DNA of 64,000 nt from Thermococcus onnurineus NA1 (GCF_000018365.1 NC_011529.1:62001-126000), one strand, 5' to 3'; counted from the stretch's first letter, positions 18,840 to 27,021 are shown. Translations and numbers: made by a program. The notes: a model not told the origin generated them from the letters alone.

Positions 18840-19046
18840 TGAACCAATAAATGTTGGGAAAAACTCTCTATTTGTCGCGTTCACTTGTCCACTAGGTTAC
18901 TTTGATTTTGGCTTGTTCTCGTCGTTTTGATTTGTTTGGAATTGATAAATACTACAAAAAGCGTTGCCAAATACGACTCGTAAAAGAAAAATCTTATATA
19001 TGGTGAAGGCTTAATTTTTATTAGCCAAAGTGAGGTGATCCCGCGA
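18840..19046. promoter_or_regulatory. Spacer with TATA box and ribosome binding site before a broken small gene
   Basis: The AT-rich spacer has a good archaeal TATA element (TTATATAT, 18,994-19,001) and, about 35 bases on, the ribosome binding site GAGGTGAT (19,032-19,039). The expected start downstream is GTG 19,047, but that frame meets TAA after four codons. Thus transcription and translation signals are present while the gene they should serve appears damaged. Confidence 0.6.
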
Positions 19047-19330
19047 GTGTTCGGGGGTTAATTGCTCTGGTGGCATTTGATAATCATGGCAGTCGAGGGC
19101 ATCCTTGGGGGTATCAGGAAAAGTTGCAATAGAACGGCACAAACATGTTATTCGGCCGGTTATCTGAGTGTGATGGCTATAACAATGCTCGGGGCATTAT
19201 TAGCTTGGGAATCGTTAGTAACGACTCTCACTGGGTTTGGTTAGCACCGGTATTTGCGAAGTCCGCGTTATTTGCGGCTATATGCGGAACTTTAATGGAT
19301 AGGAAGTCTGTGCATATCGCGAGTAATTAG
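19047..19330 (+). pseudogene. Apparent remnant of a small membrane protein gene
   Basis: From GTG 19,047 the frame stops at TAA 19,059, then stays open in the same frame to TAG 19,244 (with ATG 19,086), giving a piece with GGIRKSCNRTAQTCYSAGYL and a hydrophobic segment (ITMLGALLAWESLV). A second frame, open from about 19,145 to 19,330, continues with a hydrophobic, protein-like stretch (WLAPVFAKSALFAAICGTL). Joined by a frameshift near 19,240 the parts would form one protein of about 90 residues with two membrane segments. I read this as a decayed gene, but ATG 19,086-19,244 could be a real 52-residue peptide with two cysteines. No family recognised. Confidence 0.45.
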
Positions 19331-19380
19331 GGATTGATTAAGGCTTATTCACAAACGCCGACATCCGTAAGGTGATACCC

Positions 19381-19683
19381 ATGCCTACTATAGAGGGGTA
19401 TCTCTTGGGAGCGGTGCTCGGAATTTCCCTCTGGTTGCTGGTCTCAGGACTGGTTGAGTACTTTAGGAGGCCTAAGACGTTCTCATTCGTGCTCAGGAAG
19501 AGCGACCTCAAGACTGTTTCGGAGGATGAGCTCCCCGAGGATGTGGAGAAATACCGGCGAGAACTTGAGGAGAAGTTGGTTTCAAAAATCATGGAGGAAA
19601 GAAGGAAACGCGCATTGTTAAAGCTCAAGCTTTCCGTGGTTGGGATCATAATCGTTATGTCGGCGTTGCTCATAATAGGGTGA
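19381..19683 (+). CDS. Small membrane protein with two terminal membrane segments
   Basis: The 100-residue product has a hydrophobic segment near each end (about residues 5-24 and 80-99) and a charged, probably helical middle (about 28-78, with PEDVEKYRRELEEKLV). ATG 19,381 follows GGTGAT by four bases; GTG 19,372 is in the site. No recognised family. It belongs to a run of small membrane protein genes on the same strand, and its stop overlaps a GTG that opens the next, damaged frame. Confidence 0.55.
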   Translation: MPTIEGYLLGAVLGISLWLLVSGLVEYFRRPKTFSFVLRKSDLKTVSEDELPEDVEKYRRELEEKLVSKIMEERRKRALLKLKLSVVGIIIVMSALLIIG

Positions 19684-19902
19684 AAAGACCTGGGGGTGGT
19701 TACATAGACAAAATACTCGAGGGGGAGCTTTTGAGGACGTTCCTAATATTCGTCTTTTTGTTTTTGGCTATGGATAATGGTGGATGAACTCGAACTCTGA
19801 CCTTCCGGCCGGTCAAGATGATTATATTCCCTCGTCCTGAGCCTGCTAACACTACCACCAAGGCTGTGGATTAGGAGGAAACTTGGGGATGAGCTTTCAT
19901 GA
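19680..19902 (+). pseudogene. Frameshifted remnant of a small membrane protein gene
   Basis: A GTG at 19,680 overlaps the upstream stop and opens a 35-codon frame (VKRPGGGYIDKILEGELLRTF followed by a hydrophobic run) ending at TGA 19,785. Protein-like sequence then continues in a second frame (DLPAGQDDYIP) and in a third (LSLLTLPPRLWIRRKLGDELS) whose TGA overlaps the ATG of the next gene as ATGA. The coupled stop and start at both ends, but broken middle, suggest a gene of about 70 codons with at least two frameshifts. Confidence 0.45.
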
Positions 19903-20201
19903 AAGCGGTGTGGATGGTTCCCGTACCCTTCATGGTTGTTGTAGTGGTCTATGGTCTGTATGGGGGCAAAGCATTGCCGCTGGTCATTGGATTAGTGTCA
20001 TTATTTCTCTACGTGCTCAGCCTTAGGGGAGAAGGGGAATCAATAAAGCTGACGGGCCTCGTTGCGATGTTCTCATCGATATTCGCACTGTGGGAGAACG
20101 TGCTTAAGTATCTGGCAATAATCGGCGTTGCCCTGTTGATTCTCCTTGAACTCTTCGTAGAAATGAGGAAAAAAGAAAACAGAGCTCGTTTGAGGAGGTG
20201 A
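19899..20201 (+). CDS. Small membrane protein, three to four membrane segments
   Basis: The 100-residue product is almost wholly hydrophobic up to residue 88 (segments near 3-20, 25-43, 50-65 and 68-87) and ends with a basic tail (MRKKENRARLRR). No family recognised. It starts at ATG 19,899 overlapping the remnant before it and is followed after four bases by another small membrane protein, which places it in one transcription unit with its neighbours. Confidence 0.55.
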   Translation: MKAVWMVPVPFMVVVVVYGLYGGKALPLVIGLVSLFLYVLSLRGEGESIKLTGLVAMFSSIFALWENVLKYLAIIGVALLILLELFVEMRKKENRARLRR

Positions 20202-20205
20202 TCCC

Positions 20206-20406
20206 ATGGTTAACTCCAAAGGAGGGTTTGTGCTATGGATATTGCTAGGAGCAATTGGTGGAGCTATTGGATTATTGGCATTATCAAAGGGCATGGAACA
20301 AGAATTTCCTATGGTGGTCTATCTAGGATTCATTGTGGGGTGGAGTGTCGTGGGGTTTGGGCTATCTAGGGCTGGAAAGCTATTCGGCTCTTCATCGAGG
20401 TCATGA
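20206..20406 (+). CDS. Small membrane protein, two membrane segments
   Basis: The 66-residue product has two hydrophobic segments (about residues 8-27 and 36-54) joined by KGMEQEFPM, the second ending in a glycine-rich part GWSVVGFGLSRAGK. ATG 20,206 lies after GAGGTGATCCC, a good ribosome binding site. No recognised family. It is the last gene of the small-membrane-protein run; the 115 bases that follow contain the promoter of the methyltransferase. Confidence 0.55.
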   Translation: MVNSKGGFVLWILLGAIGGAIGLLALSKGMEQEFPMVVYLGFIVGWSVVGFGLSRAGKLFGSSSRS

Positions 20407-20521
20407 CATTGGTTAGTAGTGGTGTTTAGTGAACTTTTATGGAAGAATCCTTCTCGGGGAGACAGGACATTGAGTTCGTGTGCATCCCCATCTTTATAAA
20501 CCCCTTTTCTTATCCCTGCAC

Positions 20522-21109
20522 ATGAGCCACTACTACTCCAAAGAGCCAAACGTTCCCCTCAAGACAAAGACCATTGAGGTCTGCCTTAGGGGTCACTGCT
20601 TTAAATTCATAACGGCCAGTGGAGTCTTCTCCTTCGGGAAACTCGACAGAGGAACGGAACTGCTCATAGAGAGTATGATACTTGACGGGAACTGGCGTGT
20701 CCTCGACCTCGGCTGCGGCTACGGTGCGATAGGGATCGTTGCCTCTCGTTTTGTTGAATACGTCGTCATGACCGACGTGAACAGACGGGCGGTAAGCATA
20801 GCGAGGAAAAATTTAAAAATCAACAACGTTAGAAACGCCGAGGTTAGGTGGGGAAGCCTCTATGAGCCCGTCAGGGGCGAAAAGTTCGACACAATCATCA
20901 CTAACCCCCCGGTGCACGCGGGAAAGGAAATCCTGAGGGAAATAGTTATAAATGCTCCCCGGCATCTCAACGATGGAGGCCTCCTGCAACTTGTTATCAA
21001 GACAAAGCAGGGGGCAAAATATATTAAGGGTTTAATGGAGGAGCACTTCACCGAAGTGAGAGAGCTGGCAAAGGGGAGCGGTTACCGCGTGTATGCCGGG
21101 ATCGCCTAG
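20522..21109 (+). CDS. Class I SAM-dependent methyltransferase, MJ0882-like
   Basis: The 195-residue protein has the SAM-binding motif LDLGCGYGAIG and the NPP motif (IITNPPVHAG) seen in enzymes that methylate the amino groups of bases, and resembles the M. jannaschii MJ0882 structure family related to RsmC. A TATA box (TTTATAAAC, about 20,491-20,499) lies about 27 bases before ATG 20,522, so the message may be leaderless. The last five codons and the stop lie inside the 5' part of tRNA-Ser. The target RNA is unknown. Confidence 0.85.
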   Translation: MSHYYSKEPNVPLKTKTIEVCLRGHCFKFITASGVFSFGKLDRGTELLIESMILDGNWRVLDLGCGYGAIGIVASRFVEYVVMTDVNRRAVSIARKNLKINNVRNAEVRWGSLYEPVRGEKFDTIITNPPVHAGKEILREIVINAPRHLNDGGLLQLVIKTKQGAKYIKGLMEEHFTEVRELAKGSGYRVYAGIA

Positions 21110-21181
21110 CCTGGGATGGCGCGGGCCTTGAGAGCCCGTGTCCGTATGGACACCGGGGTTCAAATCCCCGTCCCGGCGCCA
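21095..21181 (+). tRNA. tRNA-Ser (TGA)
   Basis: The acceptor stem GCCGGGA/TCCCGGC, the D arm, the anticodon stem CGGGC/GCCCG with loop CTTGAGA (anticodon TGA), a long variable arm (TGTCCGTATGGACA) and the T arm with GGTTCAAATCC are all present, and CCA is encoded. The class II variable arm agrees with serine. The first 15 bases overlap the end of the methyltransferase gene: the TAG stop falls in the D arm. Confidence 0.97.
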
Positions 21182-21220
21182 AAATCCTCTCTGAAGGATT
21201 GATATGGAGGTGTATTCGTA

Positions 21221-21670
21221 ATGACGGACAACTTCAGACACATCGTCCGTGTAGCGGGAGTTGATTTGGACGGAAATAAGCAGCTGAGATGGGCCCTTAC
21301 GGGCATCAAGGGCATAGGGATAAACTTCGCTACCATGGTGCTCAGGGTTGCAGGGATTGACCCGTACATGAAGACCGGTTACCTGACCGACGAGCAGGTC
21401 AAGAAGATTGAGGAGATCCTCGAGGATCCGGTCGCCCATGGAATCCCGACTTGGGCAGTCAACAGGCCAAAGGACTATGAGACCGGTAAGGACATGCACC
21501 TTATCACCGCCAAGCTCGTCATGGCCTGGCGTGAGGACATCAACAGGCTCAGGAGAATCAGGGCTTACCGCGGCATAAGGCACGAGCTCGGACTGCCGCT
21601 CAGGGGACAGAGAACTAGGTCGAACTTCAGGCACGGTACCACTGTCGGCGTGAGAAGGAGAAAGAAGTGA
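21221..21670 (+). CDS. rps13: Small ribosomal subunit protein uS13 (S13)
   Basis: uS13 lies in the small subunit head and contacts P-site tRNA and the large subunit. The 149-residue product has the helix-two turn-helix core ([21 protein letters not shown]) and the C-terminal signature [24 protein letters not shown] 21,221 follows GGAGGTG. It opens the uS13-uS4-uS11-RpoD cluster, the archaeal version of the alpha operon, with tRNA-Ser just upstream. Confidence 0.97.
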   Translation: MTDNFRHIVRVAGVDLDGNKQLRWALTGIKGIGINFATMVLRVAGIDPYMKTGYLTDEQVKKIEEILEDPVAHGIPTWAVNRPKDYETGKDMHLITAKLVMAWREDINRLRRIRAYRGIRHELGLPLRGQRTRSNFRHGTTVGVRRRKK

Positions 21671-21680
21671 GGTGGTGTAA

Positions 21681-22223
21681 ATGGGAGACCCTAAGAGGCA
21701 GAGGAAGAAGTACGAGACTCCCTCTCACCCGTGGATTAAGGAGAGGCTTGACAGAGAGCGTGTGCTCATGAAGAAGTACGCCCTCAAGAACAAGAAGGAG
21801 CTCTGGCGCCACGAGACCCAGCTCAAGGAGTTCAGGCGTAGAGCCAGGCGCCTCCTTGCGGCGAGGGGCAAGCAGGCTGAGATCGAGAGGGCCCAGCTCC
21901 TCCAGAGGCTCAACAGGCTCGGCCTTCTTCCGGCCGATGCCGTCCTGGATGACGTTCTCTCCCTTACCGTTGAGGATGTCCTCGACAGGCGCCTTCAGAC
22001 CATTGTCTTCAAGAAGGGACTCGCCAGGACCATCAGGCAGGCCAGGCAGCTCATAGTCCACGGCCACATCGAGGTCAACGGCCAGATAATCCGCTCTCCG
22101 GGTTATCTCGTCCTTAAGGAGGAGGAAGACACCATAACCTACTCCAAGACCTCTCCTTTCGCGAAGGAGAGCCACCCCGAGAGAATGGTTATCGAACAGG
22201 CTAAGCAAGGTGAGGCCTCATGA
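21681..22223 (+). CDS. rps4: Small ribosomal subunit protein uS4 (S4)
   Basis: uS4 starts assembly of the 5' domain of 16S rRNA. The 180-residue product begins [18 protein letters not shown] and contains the S4 RNA-binding domain at about residues 105-165 ([39 protein letters not shown]). ATG 21,681 is ten bases after the uS13 stop with GAGGTGGTG before it. Its stop overlaps the uS11 start (ATGA). Confidence 0.97.
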
Positions 22224-22639
22224 GCGAGGAACAGCAGGTTGTTAACCTTAAGAAGAAGGAGAAGTGGGGCGTTGCCCACATCTACTCCTCCTATAACAAC
22301 ACCATCATCCACATTACCGACCTCACCGGGGCCGAGACCGTCTCCAGGTGGAGCGGCGGTATGGTCGTTAAGGCTGACAGGGACGAGCCCTCGCCCTACG
22401 CGGCTATGATTGCCGCCAAGAGGGCCGCCGAGGAGGCCATGGAGAAGGGCTTCGTCGGTGTTCACATCAAGGTCCGCGCTCCGGGAGGAAGCAAGAGCAA
22501 GACCCCCGGTCCGGGTGCCCAGGCAGCCATCAGGGCCCTCGCTAGGGCCGGCCTGAGGATAGGAAGGGTTGAGGACGTCACCCCGATTCCGCACGATGGC
22601 ACTAGGCCGAAGGGCGGAAGAAGGGGTAGGCGTGTCTGA
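22220..22639 (+). CDS. rps11: Small ribosomal subunit protein uS11 (S11)
   Basis: uS11 lies at the platform of the small subunit near the E site. The 139-residue product has [20 protein letters not shown] and the C-terminal motif [20 protein letters not shown], both strongly conserved. The start overlaps the uS4 stop. RpoD follows after 28 bases. Confidence 0.97.
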
Positions 22640-22667
22640 CCCTACAACTTCTTTTTTGGTGGTGCAA

Positions 22668-23450
22668 ATGGAGCCAAAGTTTCGCATTCTTGAGAAAAGG
22701 GAGGACTCGATTAAGTTCATCGTTGAGGGAATTGATATTCCATTCGCCAACGCCCTCAGGAGAACCATCTTAGCCGAGGTTCCGACCTTTGCGGTTGACG
22801 AGGTTGAGTTCTTCGAGAACGATTCCGCCCTGTTTGACGAGATAATTGCCCACAGGCTGGCCATGATTCCGCTCACCACTCCGGTGGAGAGGTTTTCCCT
22901 CGATGCCCTCGAGCTTGACGATTACACCGTTACCCTCTCTCTCGAGGCAGAGGGGCCGGGTATGGTCTACTCTGGTGACCTCAAGAGCGACGACGAGGGA
23001 GTTAAGCCGGCTAACCCGAACATACCGATAGTCAAGCTGGCCGAAGGCCAGAATCTCACGCTGAACGCTTATGCCAAGCTCGGTCGCGGAAAGGACCACG
23101 CCAAGTGGCAGCCGGGCTTCGTCTACTACAAGTACCTCACGAAGATCCACGTGAGCAAAGATGTTCCAGACTGGGAGGAGCTCAAGGCTTTGGCTGAGAA
23201 ACGCGGTCTGCCCGTTGAGGAGACCGACGAGGAGCTCGTCATAACTACCACGAAGGCTTTCTACCTTCCGAGGAAGTTTGAGCCGTACGAGGGCGATAAG
23301 ATTAGGGAAGAGGTAGTGCCCAATACGTTCGTCTTTACTGTGGAAAGCAATGGAGAGCTCCCCGTTGAGGAAATCGTCACCATAGCCCTCAAAATCCTCA
23401 TGAGGAAGAGCGATAGATTTATAAGCGAACTCCATAAATTAGCGGACTGA
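22668..23450 (+). CDS. rpoD: DNA-directed RNA polymerase subunit Rpo3 (RpoD)
   Basis: Rpo3 forms with Rpo11 the assembly platform of RNA polymerase, corresponding to half of the bacterial alpha dimer. The 260-residue product shows the dimerisation motif [20 protein letters not shown] and the C-terminal helix with [16 protein letters not shown]. In some Archaea domain 3 binds an iron-sulfur cluster; here the whole protein has no cysteine, so it cannot. ATG 22,668 is after GGTGGTG. The tRNA-Leu gene begins one base after the stop. Confidence 0.97.
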   Translation: MEPKFRILEKREDSIKFIVEGIDIPFANALRRTILAEVPTFAVDEVEFFENDSALFDEIIAHRLAMIPLTTPVERFSLDALELDDYTVTLSLEAEGPGMVYSGDLKSDDEGVKPANPNIPIVKLAEGQNLTLNAYAKLGRGKDHAKWQPGFVYYKYLTKIHVSKDVPDWEELKALAEKRGLPVEETDEELVITTTKAFYLPRKFEPYEGDKIREEVVPNTFVFTVESNGELPVEEIVTIALKILMRKSDRFISELHKLAD

Positions 23451-23451
23451 C

Positions 23452-23539
23452 GCGGGGGTAGCCGAGCCTGGTCAAAGGCGCGGGATTCAGGGTCCCGTCC
23501 CGTAGGGGTTCCGGGGTTCAAATCCCCGCCCCCGCACCA
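23452..23539 (+). tRNA. tRNA-Leu (CAG)
   Basis: Acceptor stem GCGGGGG/CCCCCGC, anticodon stem CGGGA/TCCCG with loop TTCAGGG (anticodon CAG), a long variable arm and encoded CCA identify a class II leucine tRNA. It starts one base after the rpoD stop codon and lies between rpoD and eL18 on the same strand, so it is probably cut from the operon message or made from a promoter inside rpoD. Confidence 0.97.
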
Positions 23540-23592
23540 TAATTCACGCTCACCCCGTCCCTCGGTGCGAGAATTGTGAAGGAGGAATGCTC

Positions 23593-23955
23593 ATGAAGAG
23601 AACCGGTCCAACCGACATTAACCTGAGGAGGCTCATCCGCTACCTCAGAAAGAAGTCGAACGAGGAAGGAGTTAAGATATGGAAGGACATTGCCTGGCGT
23701 CTTGAGAGGCCTAGGAGGCAGAGGGCTGAAGTGAACGTCAGCAAGATCAACCGCTACACCAAGGAAGGCGACACTGTCATCGTCCCGGGAAGCGTTCTTG
23801 GAGCCGGAAAGCTCGAGCACAAGGTCGTCGTTGCGGCGTGGAAGTTCAGCGAGACTGCTAAGAAGAAGATAACCGAGGCCGGTGGAGAGGCCATCACGAT
23901 TGAGGAGCTCATTGAGAGAAACCCGAAGGGAAGTGGAGTAATCATAATGGAGTGA
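23593..23955 (+). CDS. rpl18e: Large ribosomal subunit protein eL18 (L18e)
   Basis: The 120-residue protein ([20 protein letters not shown]) is archaeal eL18, structurally related to uL15. The segment [27 protein letters not shown] is typical. AGGAGG at 23,580-23,585 stands seven bases before ATG 23,593 and directly abuts ATG 23,587, so the former is taken. It begins the eL18-uL13-uS9-RpoN gene group conserved in Archaea. Confidence 0.95.
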   Translation: MKRTGPTDINLRRLIRYLRKKSNEEGVKIWKDIAWRLERPRRQRAEVNVSKINRYTKEGDTVIVPGSVLGAGKLEHKVVVAAWKFSETAKKKITEAGGEAITIEELIERNPKGSGVIIME

Positions 23956-23961
23956 TGGGCC

Positions 23962-24390
23962 ATGAGGATTATTAACGCTGAAGGACTCATACTTGGAAGG
24001 CTCGCCTCGAAGGTTGCCAAGATGCTCCTTGAGGGCGAGGAAGTGGTCATAGTTAACGCCGAGAAGGCCATCATCACCGGCAACAGAGAGGACATCTTCG
24101 CCAAGTACAAGCAGAGAACCGAGCTGAGAACCAGGACCAACCCAAGGAAGGGTCCGTTCTATCCCAAGAGGAGCGACGAGATAGTCAGGAGAACCGTCAG
24201 GGGCATGCTTCCATGGAAGACCGACCGCGGAAGGAAGGCCTTCAAGAGGCTTAAGGTCTACGTTGGAATTCCGAAGGAGTTCGAGGGCAGGGAGCTTGAG
24301 ACTATAAGCGAGGCCCATATGTCGAAACTTGCCACACCCAAGTACGTTACCGTTGGCGAGGTCGCCAAGTTCCTCGGTGGAAAGTTCTGA
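23962..24390 (+). CDS. rpl13: Large ribosomal subunit protein uL13 (L13)
   Basis: uL13 is an early 23S rRNA-binding assembly protein. The 142-residue product starts [22 protein letters not shown], with the core [23 protein letters not shown] and [24 protein letters not shown]. The start follows the eL18 stop by six bases (GAGTGATGGGCC ATG). Confidence 0.97.
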   Translation: MRIINAEGLILGRLASKVAKMLLEGEEVVIVNAEKAIITGNREDIFAKYKQRTELRTRTNPRKGPFYPKRSDEIVRRTVRGMLPWKTDRGRKAFKRLKVYVGIPKEFEGRELETISEAHMSKLATPKYVTVGEVAKFLGGKF

Positions 24391-24401
24391 GGTGAGAGAA
24401 G

Positions 24402-24809
24402 ATGAGGGTCATCCAGACTGCTGGAAAGAGGAAGACGGCCGTTGCGAGGGCCACCATTAGGGAAGGAAAGGGTCGCGTCAGGATCAACCACAAGCCGGTT
24501 GAGATAATCGAGCCAGAAATTGCGCGCTTCACAATCATGGAGCCTCTCGTCCTTGCCGGCGAGGAGATCGTCAGCAAGGTTGACATCGACGTCAAGGTCG
24601 AGGGCGGCGGCTTCATGGGTCAGGCAGAGGCTGCCCGCGTTGCCATCGCCAGGGCTCTCGTGGAGTGGACAAACGACATGAACCTCAAGGAAAAGTTTAT
24701 GAAGTACGACAGGACAATGCTCGTCGGAGACAGCAGAAGAACCGAGCCGCACAAGCCCAACCGCTCCACTAAGGGTCCGAGGGCCAAGAGGCAGAAGTCC
24801 TACCGCTGA
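24402..24809 (+). CDS. rps9: Small ribosomal subunit protein uS9 (S9)
   Basis: The 135-residue uS9 has the N-terminal [22 protein letters not shown] and ends in the characteristic RAKRQKSYR tail, whose final arginine contacts P-site t[23 protein letters not shown] is the conserved central helix. ATG 24,402 follows GAGGTGAGAGAAG. Confidence 0.97.
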   Translation: MRVIQTAGKRKTAVARATIREGKGRVRINHKPVEIIEPEIARFTIMEPLVLAGEEIVSKVDIDVKVEGGGFMGQAEAARVAIARALVEWTNDMNLKEKFMKYDRTMLVGDSRRTEPHKPNRSTKGPRAKRQKSYR

Positions 24810-24842
24810 CCCCTTTAATATTCATTTGAGAAGGTGATACGG

Positions 24843-25040
24843 GTGATAGTTCCCGTCAGGTGCTTCACGTGTGGAAAGGTAATAGGCGACAAATACTATG
24901 AGTTTAAGGCCCGCGTTGAGAAGGGCGAGGATCCCGAGAAGGTCCTAGATGACCTCGGGGTCGAGAGGTACTGCTGCAGGAGAACCCTGCTGAGCCACGT
25001 CGAGCTCATCGACCAGGTAATGGTTTACAAGGTGTACTGA
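24843..25040 (+). CDS. rpoN: DNA-directed RNA polymerase subunit Rpo10 (RpoN)
   Basis: Rpo10 is a small zinc-binding subunit that contacts the Rpo3/Rpo11 platform. The 65-residue product has the atypical zinc site formed by Cys7, Cys10, Cys44 and Cys45 (CFTCGK and YCCRR). GTG 24,843 is chosen because it gives the known family start [12 protein letters not shown] and lies four bases after GGTGAT; GTG 24,834 lies inside that site. tRNA-Pro follows 16 bases after the stop. Confidence 0.95.
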   Translation: MIVPVRCFTCGKVIGDKYYEFKARVEKGEDPEKVLDDLGVERYCCRRTLLSHVELIDQVMVYKVY

Positions 25041-25056
25041 AAAACCGCATTTCTGG

Positions 25057-25134
25057 GGGGCCGTGGGGTAGCTTGGTCTATCCTCCCGGCTTGGGGTGCC
25101 GGAGACCCGGGTTCAAATCCCGGCGGCCCCACCA
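25057..25134 (+). tRNA. tRNA-Pro (GGG)
   Basis: Acceptor stem GGGGCCG/CGGCCCC, anticodon stem CCGGC/GCCGG with loop TTGGGGT (anticodon GGG), the T loop GGTTCAAATCC and encoded CCA are visible. It stands between rpoN and rpoK on the same strand, with 16 and 21 bases of spacing, inside an otherwise continuous gene cluster. Confidence 0.97.
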
Positions 25135-25155
25135 AAATTTGCACGGGTGGTTGGA

Positions 25156-25329
25156 ATGTTTAAGTACACGAGGTTTGAAAGGGCGAGGATTGTGGGGGCG
25201 AGGGCCCTCCAGATAGCGATGGGTGCGCCCATACTCATAGACGTTCCGGAAGGAATCACGCCGCTCGATGCCGCGTTGCTCGAGTTCGAGAAGGGCATAA
25301 TACCGCTCACCGTAATAAGGCCGAGCTGA
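25156..25329 (+). CDS. rpoK: DNA-directed RNA polymerase subunit Rpo6 (RpoK)
   Basis: Rpo6 is the archaeal counterpart of eukaryotic Rpb6 and bacterial omega and stabilises the large subunit. The 57-residue product has the conserved core [22 protein letters not shown] and the end [23 protein letters not shown] 25,156 is after GGGTGGTTGGA; the frame runs further upstream into the tRNA and is not coding there. The enolase-like gene follows after six bases. Confidence 0.95.
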   Translation: MFKYTRFERARIVGARALQIAMGAPILIDVPEGITPLDAALLEFEKGIIPLTVIRPS

Positions 25330-25335
25330 TGAGAG

Positions 25336-26361
25336 ATGACGGTGATAGAGAACGTAATCGGCAGGGTCGCGGTGCTCAAGGGCGGGAAGTACTCCGTTGA
25401 GGTAGACGTTATTACAAGCTCGGGCTTCGGCCGCTTCGCGGCTCCGATAGACGAGAACCCGAGCCTCTATATAGCTGAGGCCCATCGGGCTGTCAGCGAG
25501 GTCGACGAGATAATAGGGCCCGAGCTGATAGGCTTCGACGCGAGCGAACAGGAGCTCATAGACAGCTACCTGTGGGAGATAGACGGCACCGAGGACTTCA
25601 GCCACATTGGTGCCAACACAGCTCTGGCCGTCTCGATAGCAGTTGCCAAAGCTGCGGCGAGTGTCAAGAGGATGCCCCTCTACAGCTACATCGGTGGAAC
25701 TTTCACCACTGAACTGCCCGTTCCAATCCTCGAGATAGCCAACGGTGAGGACTTCGACTACTACGTTATGGTCCGTGACCTCATGGAGATAACCGACGTG
25801 GTCGATGCGGCTACAAAAGTGCTTGAGAACGCCGAGGGCAGCACTGTTGAGGCTCTGTCAAAAGCCACTGAAAAAGCTGGTGATGAGCTTGGCCTTGAGG
25901 TGGCGCTCGGTCTCGTCCAGAAGAGGCCAATGGAGACCGAAGAAGTGCTCTCAATCGTCGAGGACAATAACATAGCTTACATAAAGCCTATCGGCGACGA
26001 AGAGCTGTTCCTCGAGCTAATAGCTGGCACTCACGAGGTGTTCGTGGACGGCGAGCACCTCTTCCGCGAGAAGGACATACTCGACAGGCGCTACTATAAT
26101 GCGTTGTCCATAAAGCCTATCAATCTGGGCACGCTCACCGACTTATACAACCTTGTGAACGACGCGAAGTCGGAGAGAATTACTCCAATCCTCGCGGAGG
26201 CTCTCTACGAGTCCTCCGACGAGGCACTGGCCCACCTTGCGGTGGGTTTGAGATGCCCGGCGATGGTCCTGAGGAAGGATTCCATCGCCAAGCTGAACGA
26301 GCTGATAAGAATCGCCGAAGATTTGGGCGAAAGAGGTAGGATAATAACCTTTGAAGGATGA
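25336..26361 (+). CDS. Enolase-like protein, shortened and without key active-site residues
   Basis: The 341-residue product aligns with enolase at several places: IENVIGR at the N-terminus, GFDASEQELIDSYLWEIDGTEDFSHIGANTALAVSIAVAKAAA, the lysine in ALSIKPINLGTL, and LAHLAVGL. It is about 90 residues shorter than normal enolase, lacks the SHRSGETED substrate motif (replaced by TPILAEALYES) and the C-terminal lysine motif, so catalysis of 2-phosphoglycerate dehydration is doubtful. The conserved place between rpoK and uS2 suggests a moonlighting or structural role linked to translation or transcription; this is inference. Thermococcales are known to have a full-length enolase elsewhere. Confidence 0.8.
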   Translation: MTVIENVIGRVAVLKGGKYSVEVDVITSSGFGRFAAPIDENPSLYIAEAHRAVSEVDEIIGPELIGFDASEQELIDSYLWEIDGTEDFSHIGANTALAVSIAVAKAAASVKRMPLYSYIGGTFTTELPVPILEIANGEDFDYYVMVRDLMEITDVVDAATKVLENAEGSTVEALSKATEKAGDELGLEVALGLVQKRPMETEEVLSIVEDNNIAYIKPIGDEELFLELIAGTHEVFVDGEHLFREKDILDRRYYNALSIKPINLGTLTDLYNLVNDAKSERITPILAEALYESSDEALAHLAVGLRCPAMVLRKDSIAKLNELIRIAEDLGERGRIITFEG

Positions 26362-26375
26362 AGGAGGTGTGAAGA

Positions 26376-26981
26376 ATGGAGGAATACCTCGTTCCACTCG
26401 ACCAGTACCTTGCTGCCGGTGTCCACATCGGAACCCAGCAGAAGACCCAGGACATGAAAAAGTTCATCTACCGCGTTAGGCAGGACGGCCTCTATGTCCT
26501 CGACGTCAGGAAGACTGACGAGAGGCTTAGGATTGCCGGCAAGTTCCTCGCCAAGTTTGATCCGGAGAGTATCCTCGCTGTGAGCGTCAGGCTCTACGGC
26601 CAGAAGCCAGTCAAGAAGTTCGGCGAGGTTACCGGCGCCAGAGCCATACCGGGCCGTTTCCTTCCGGGAACCATGACCAACCCCCAGGTCAAGAACTTCT
26701 TCGAGCCAGACGTTCTCATAGTCACTGACCCGAGGGCAGACCACCAGGCCATGAAGGAGGCCATTGAGATAGGCGTTCCGATAGTTGCTCTCGTCGACAC
26801 CGAGAACTTCCTTAGCTATGTCGATGTTGCCATTCCAACCAACAACAAGGGTAGGAAGGCTCTCGCGCTCATCTACTGGATCCTCGCTAGGGAGATACTC
26901 TACAACAGGAAGGAGATAGAGAGCAGGGAGGACTTCAAGGTTCCGGTTGAGGACTTCGAGATGCGCATAGTCAGAACCTGA
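26376..26981 (+). CDS. rps2: Small ribosomal subunit protein uS2 (S2)
   Basis: uS2 binds the small subunit between head and body. The 201-residue product shows the archaeal form: [20 protein letters not shown] near the start, [15 protein letters not shown], and the [12 protein letters not shown] helix. ATG 26,376 is preceded by GGAGGTGTGAAG. A tRNA-Leu follows 40 bases later. Confidence 0.97.
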   Translation: MEEYLVPLDQYLAAGVHIGTQQKTQDMKKFIYRVRQDGLYVLDVRKTDERLRIAGKFLAKFDPESILAVSVRLYGQKPVKKFGEVTGARAIPGRFLPGTMTNPQVKNFFEPDVLIVTDPRADHQAMKEAIEIGVPIVALVDTENFLSYVDVAIPTNNKGRKALALIYWILAREILYNRKEIESREDFKVPVEDFEMRIVRT

Positions 26982-27021
26982 GGGCAAAGCTTTTTAATTT
27001 CCCCAATTTACTCTCCCTCGC

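Noticed and set aside
20480-20521. Upstream ATG 20,480 as start of the methyltransferase
   Set aside because: It would put the TATA box inside the coding region and add residues not typical of the family.
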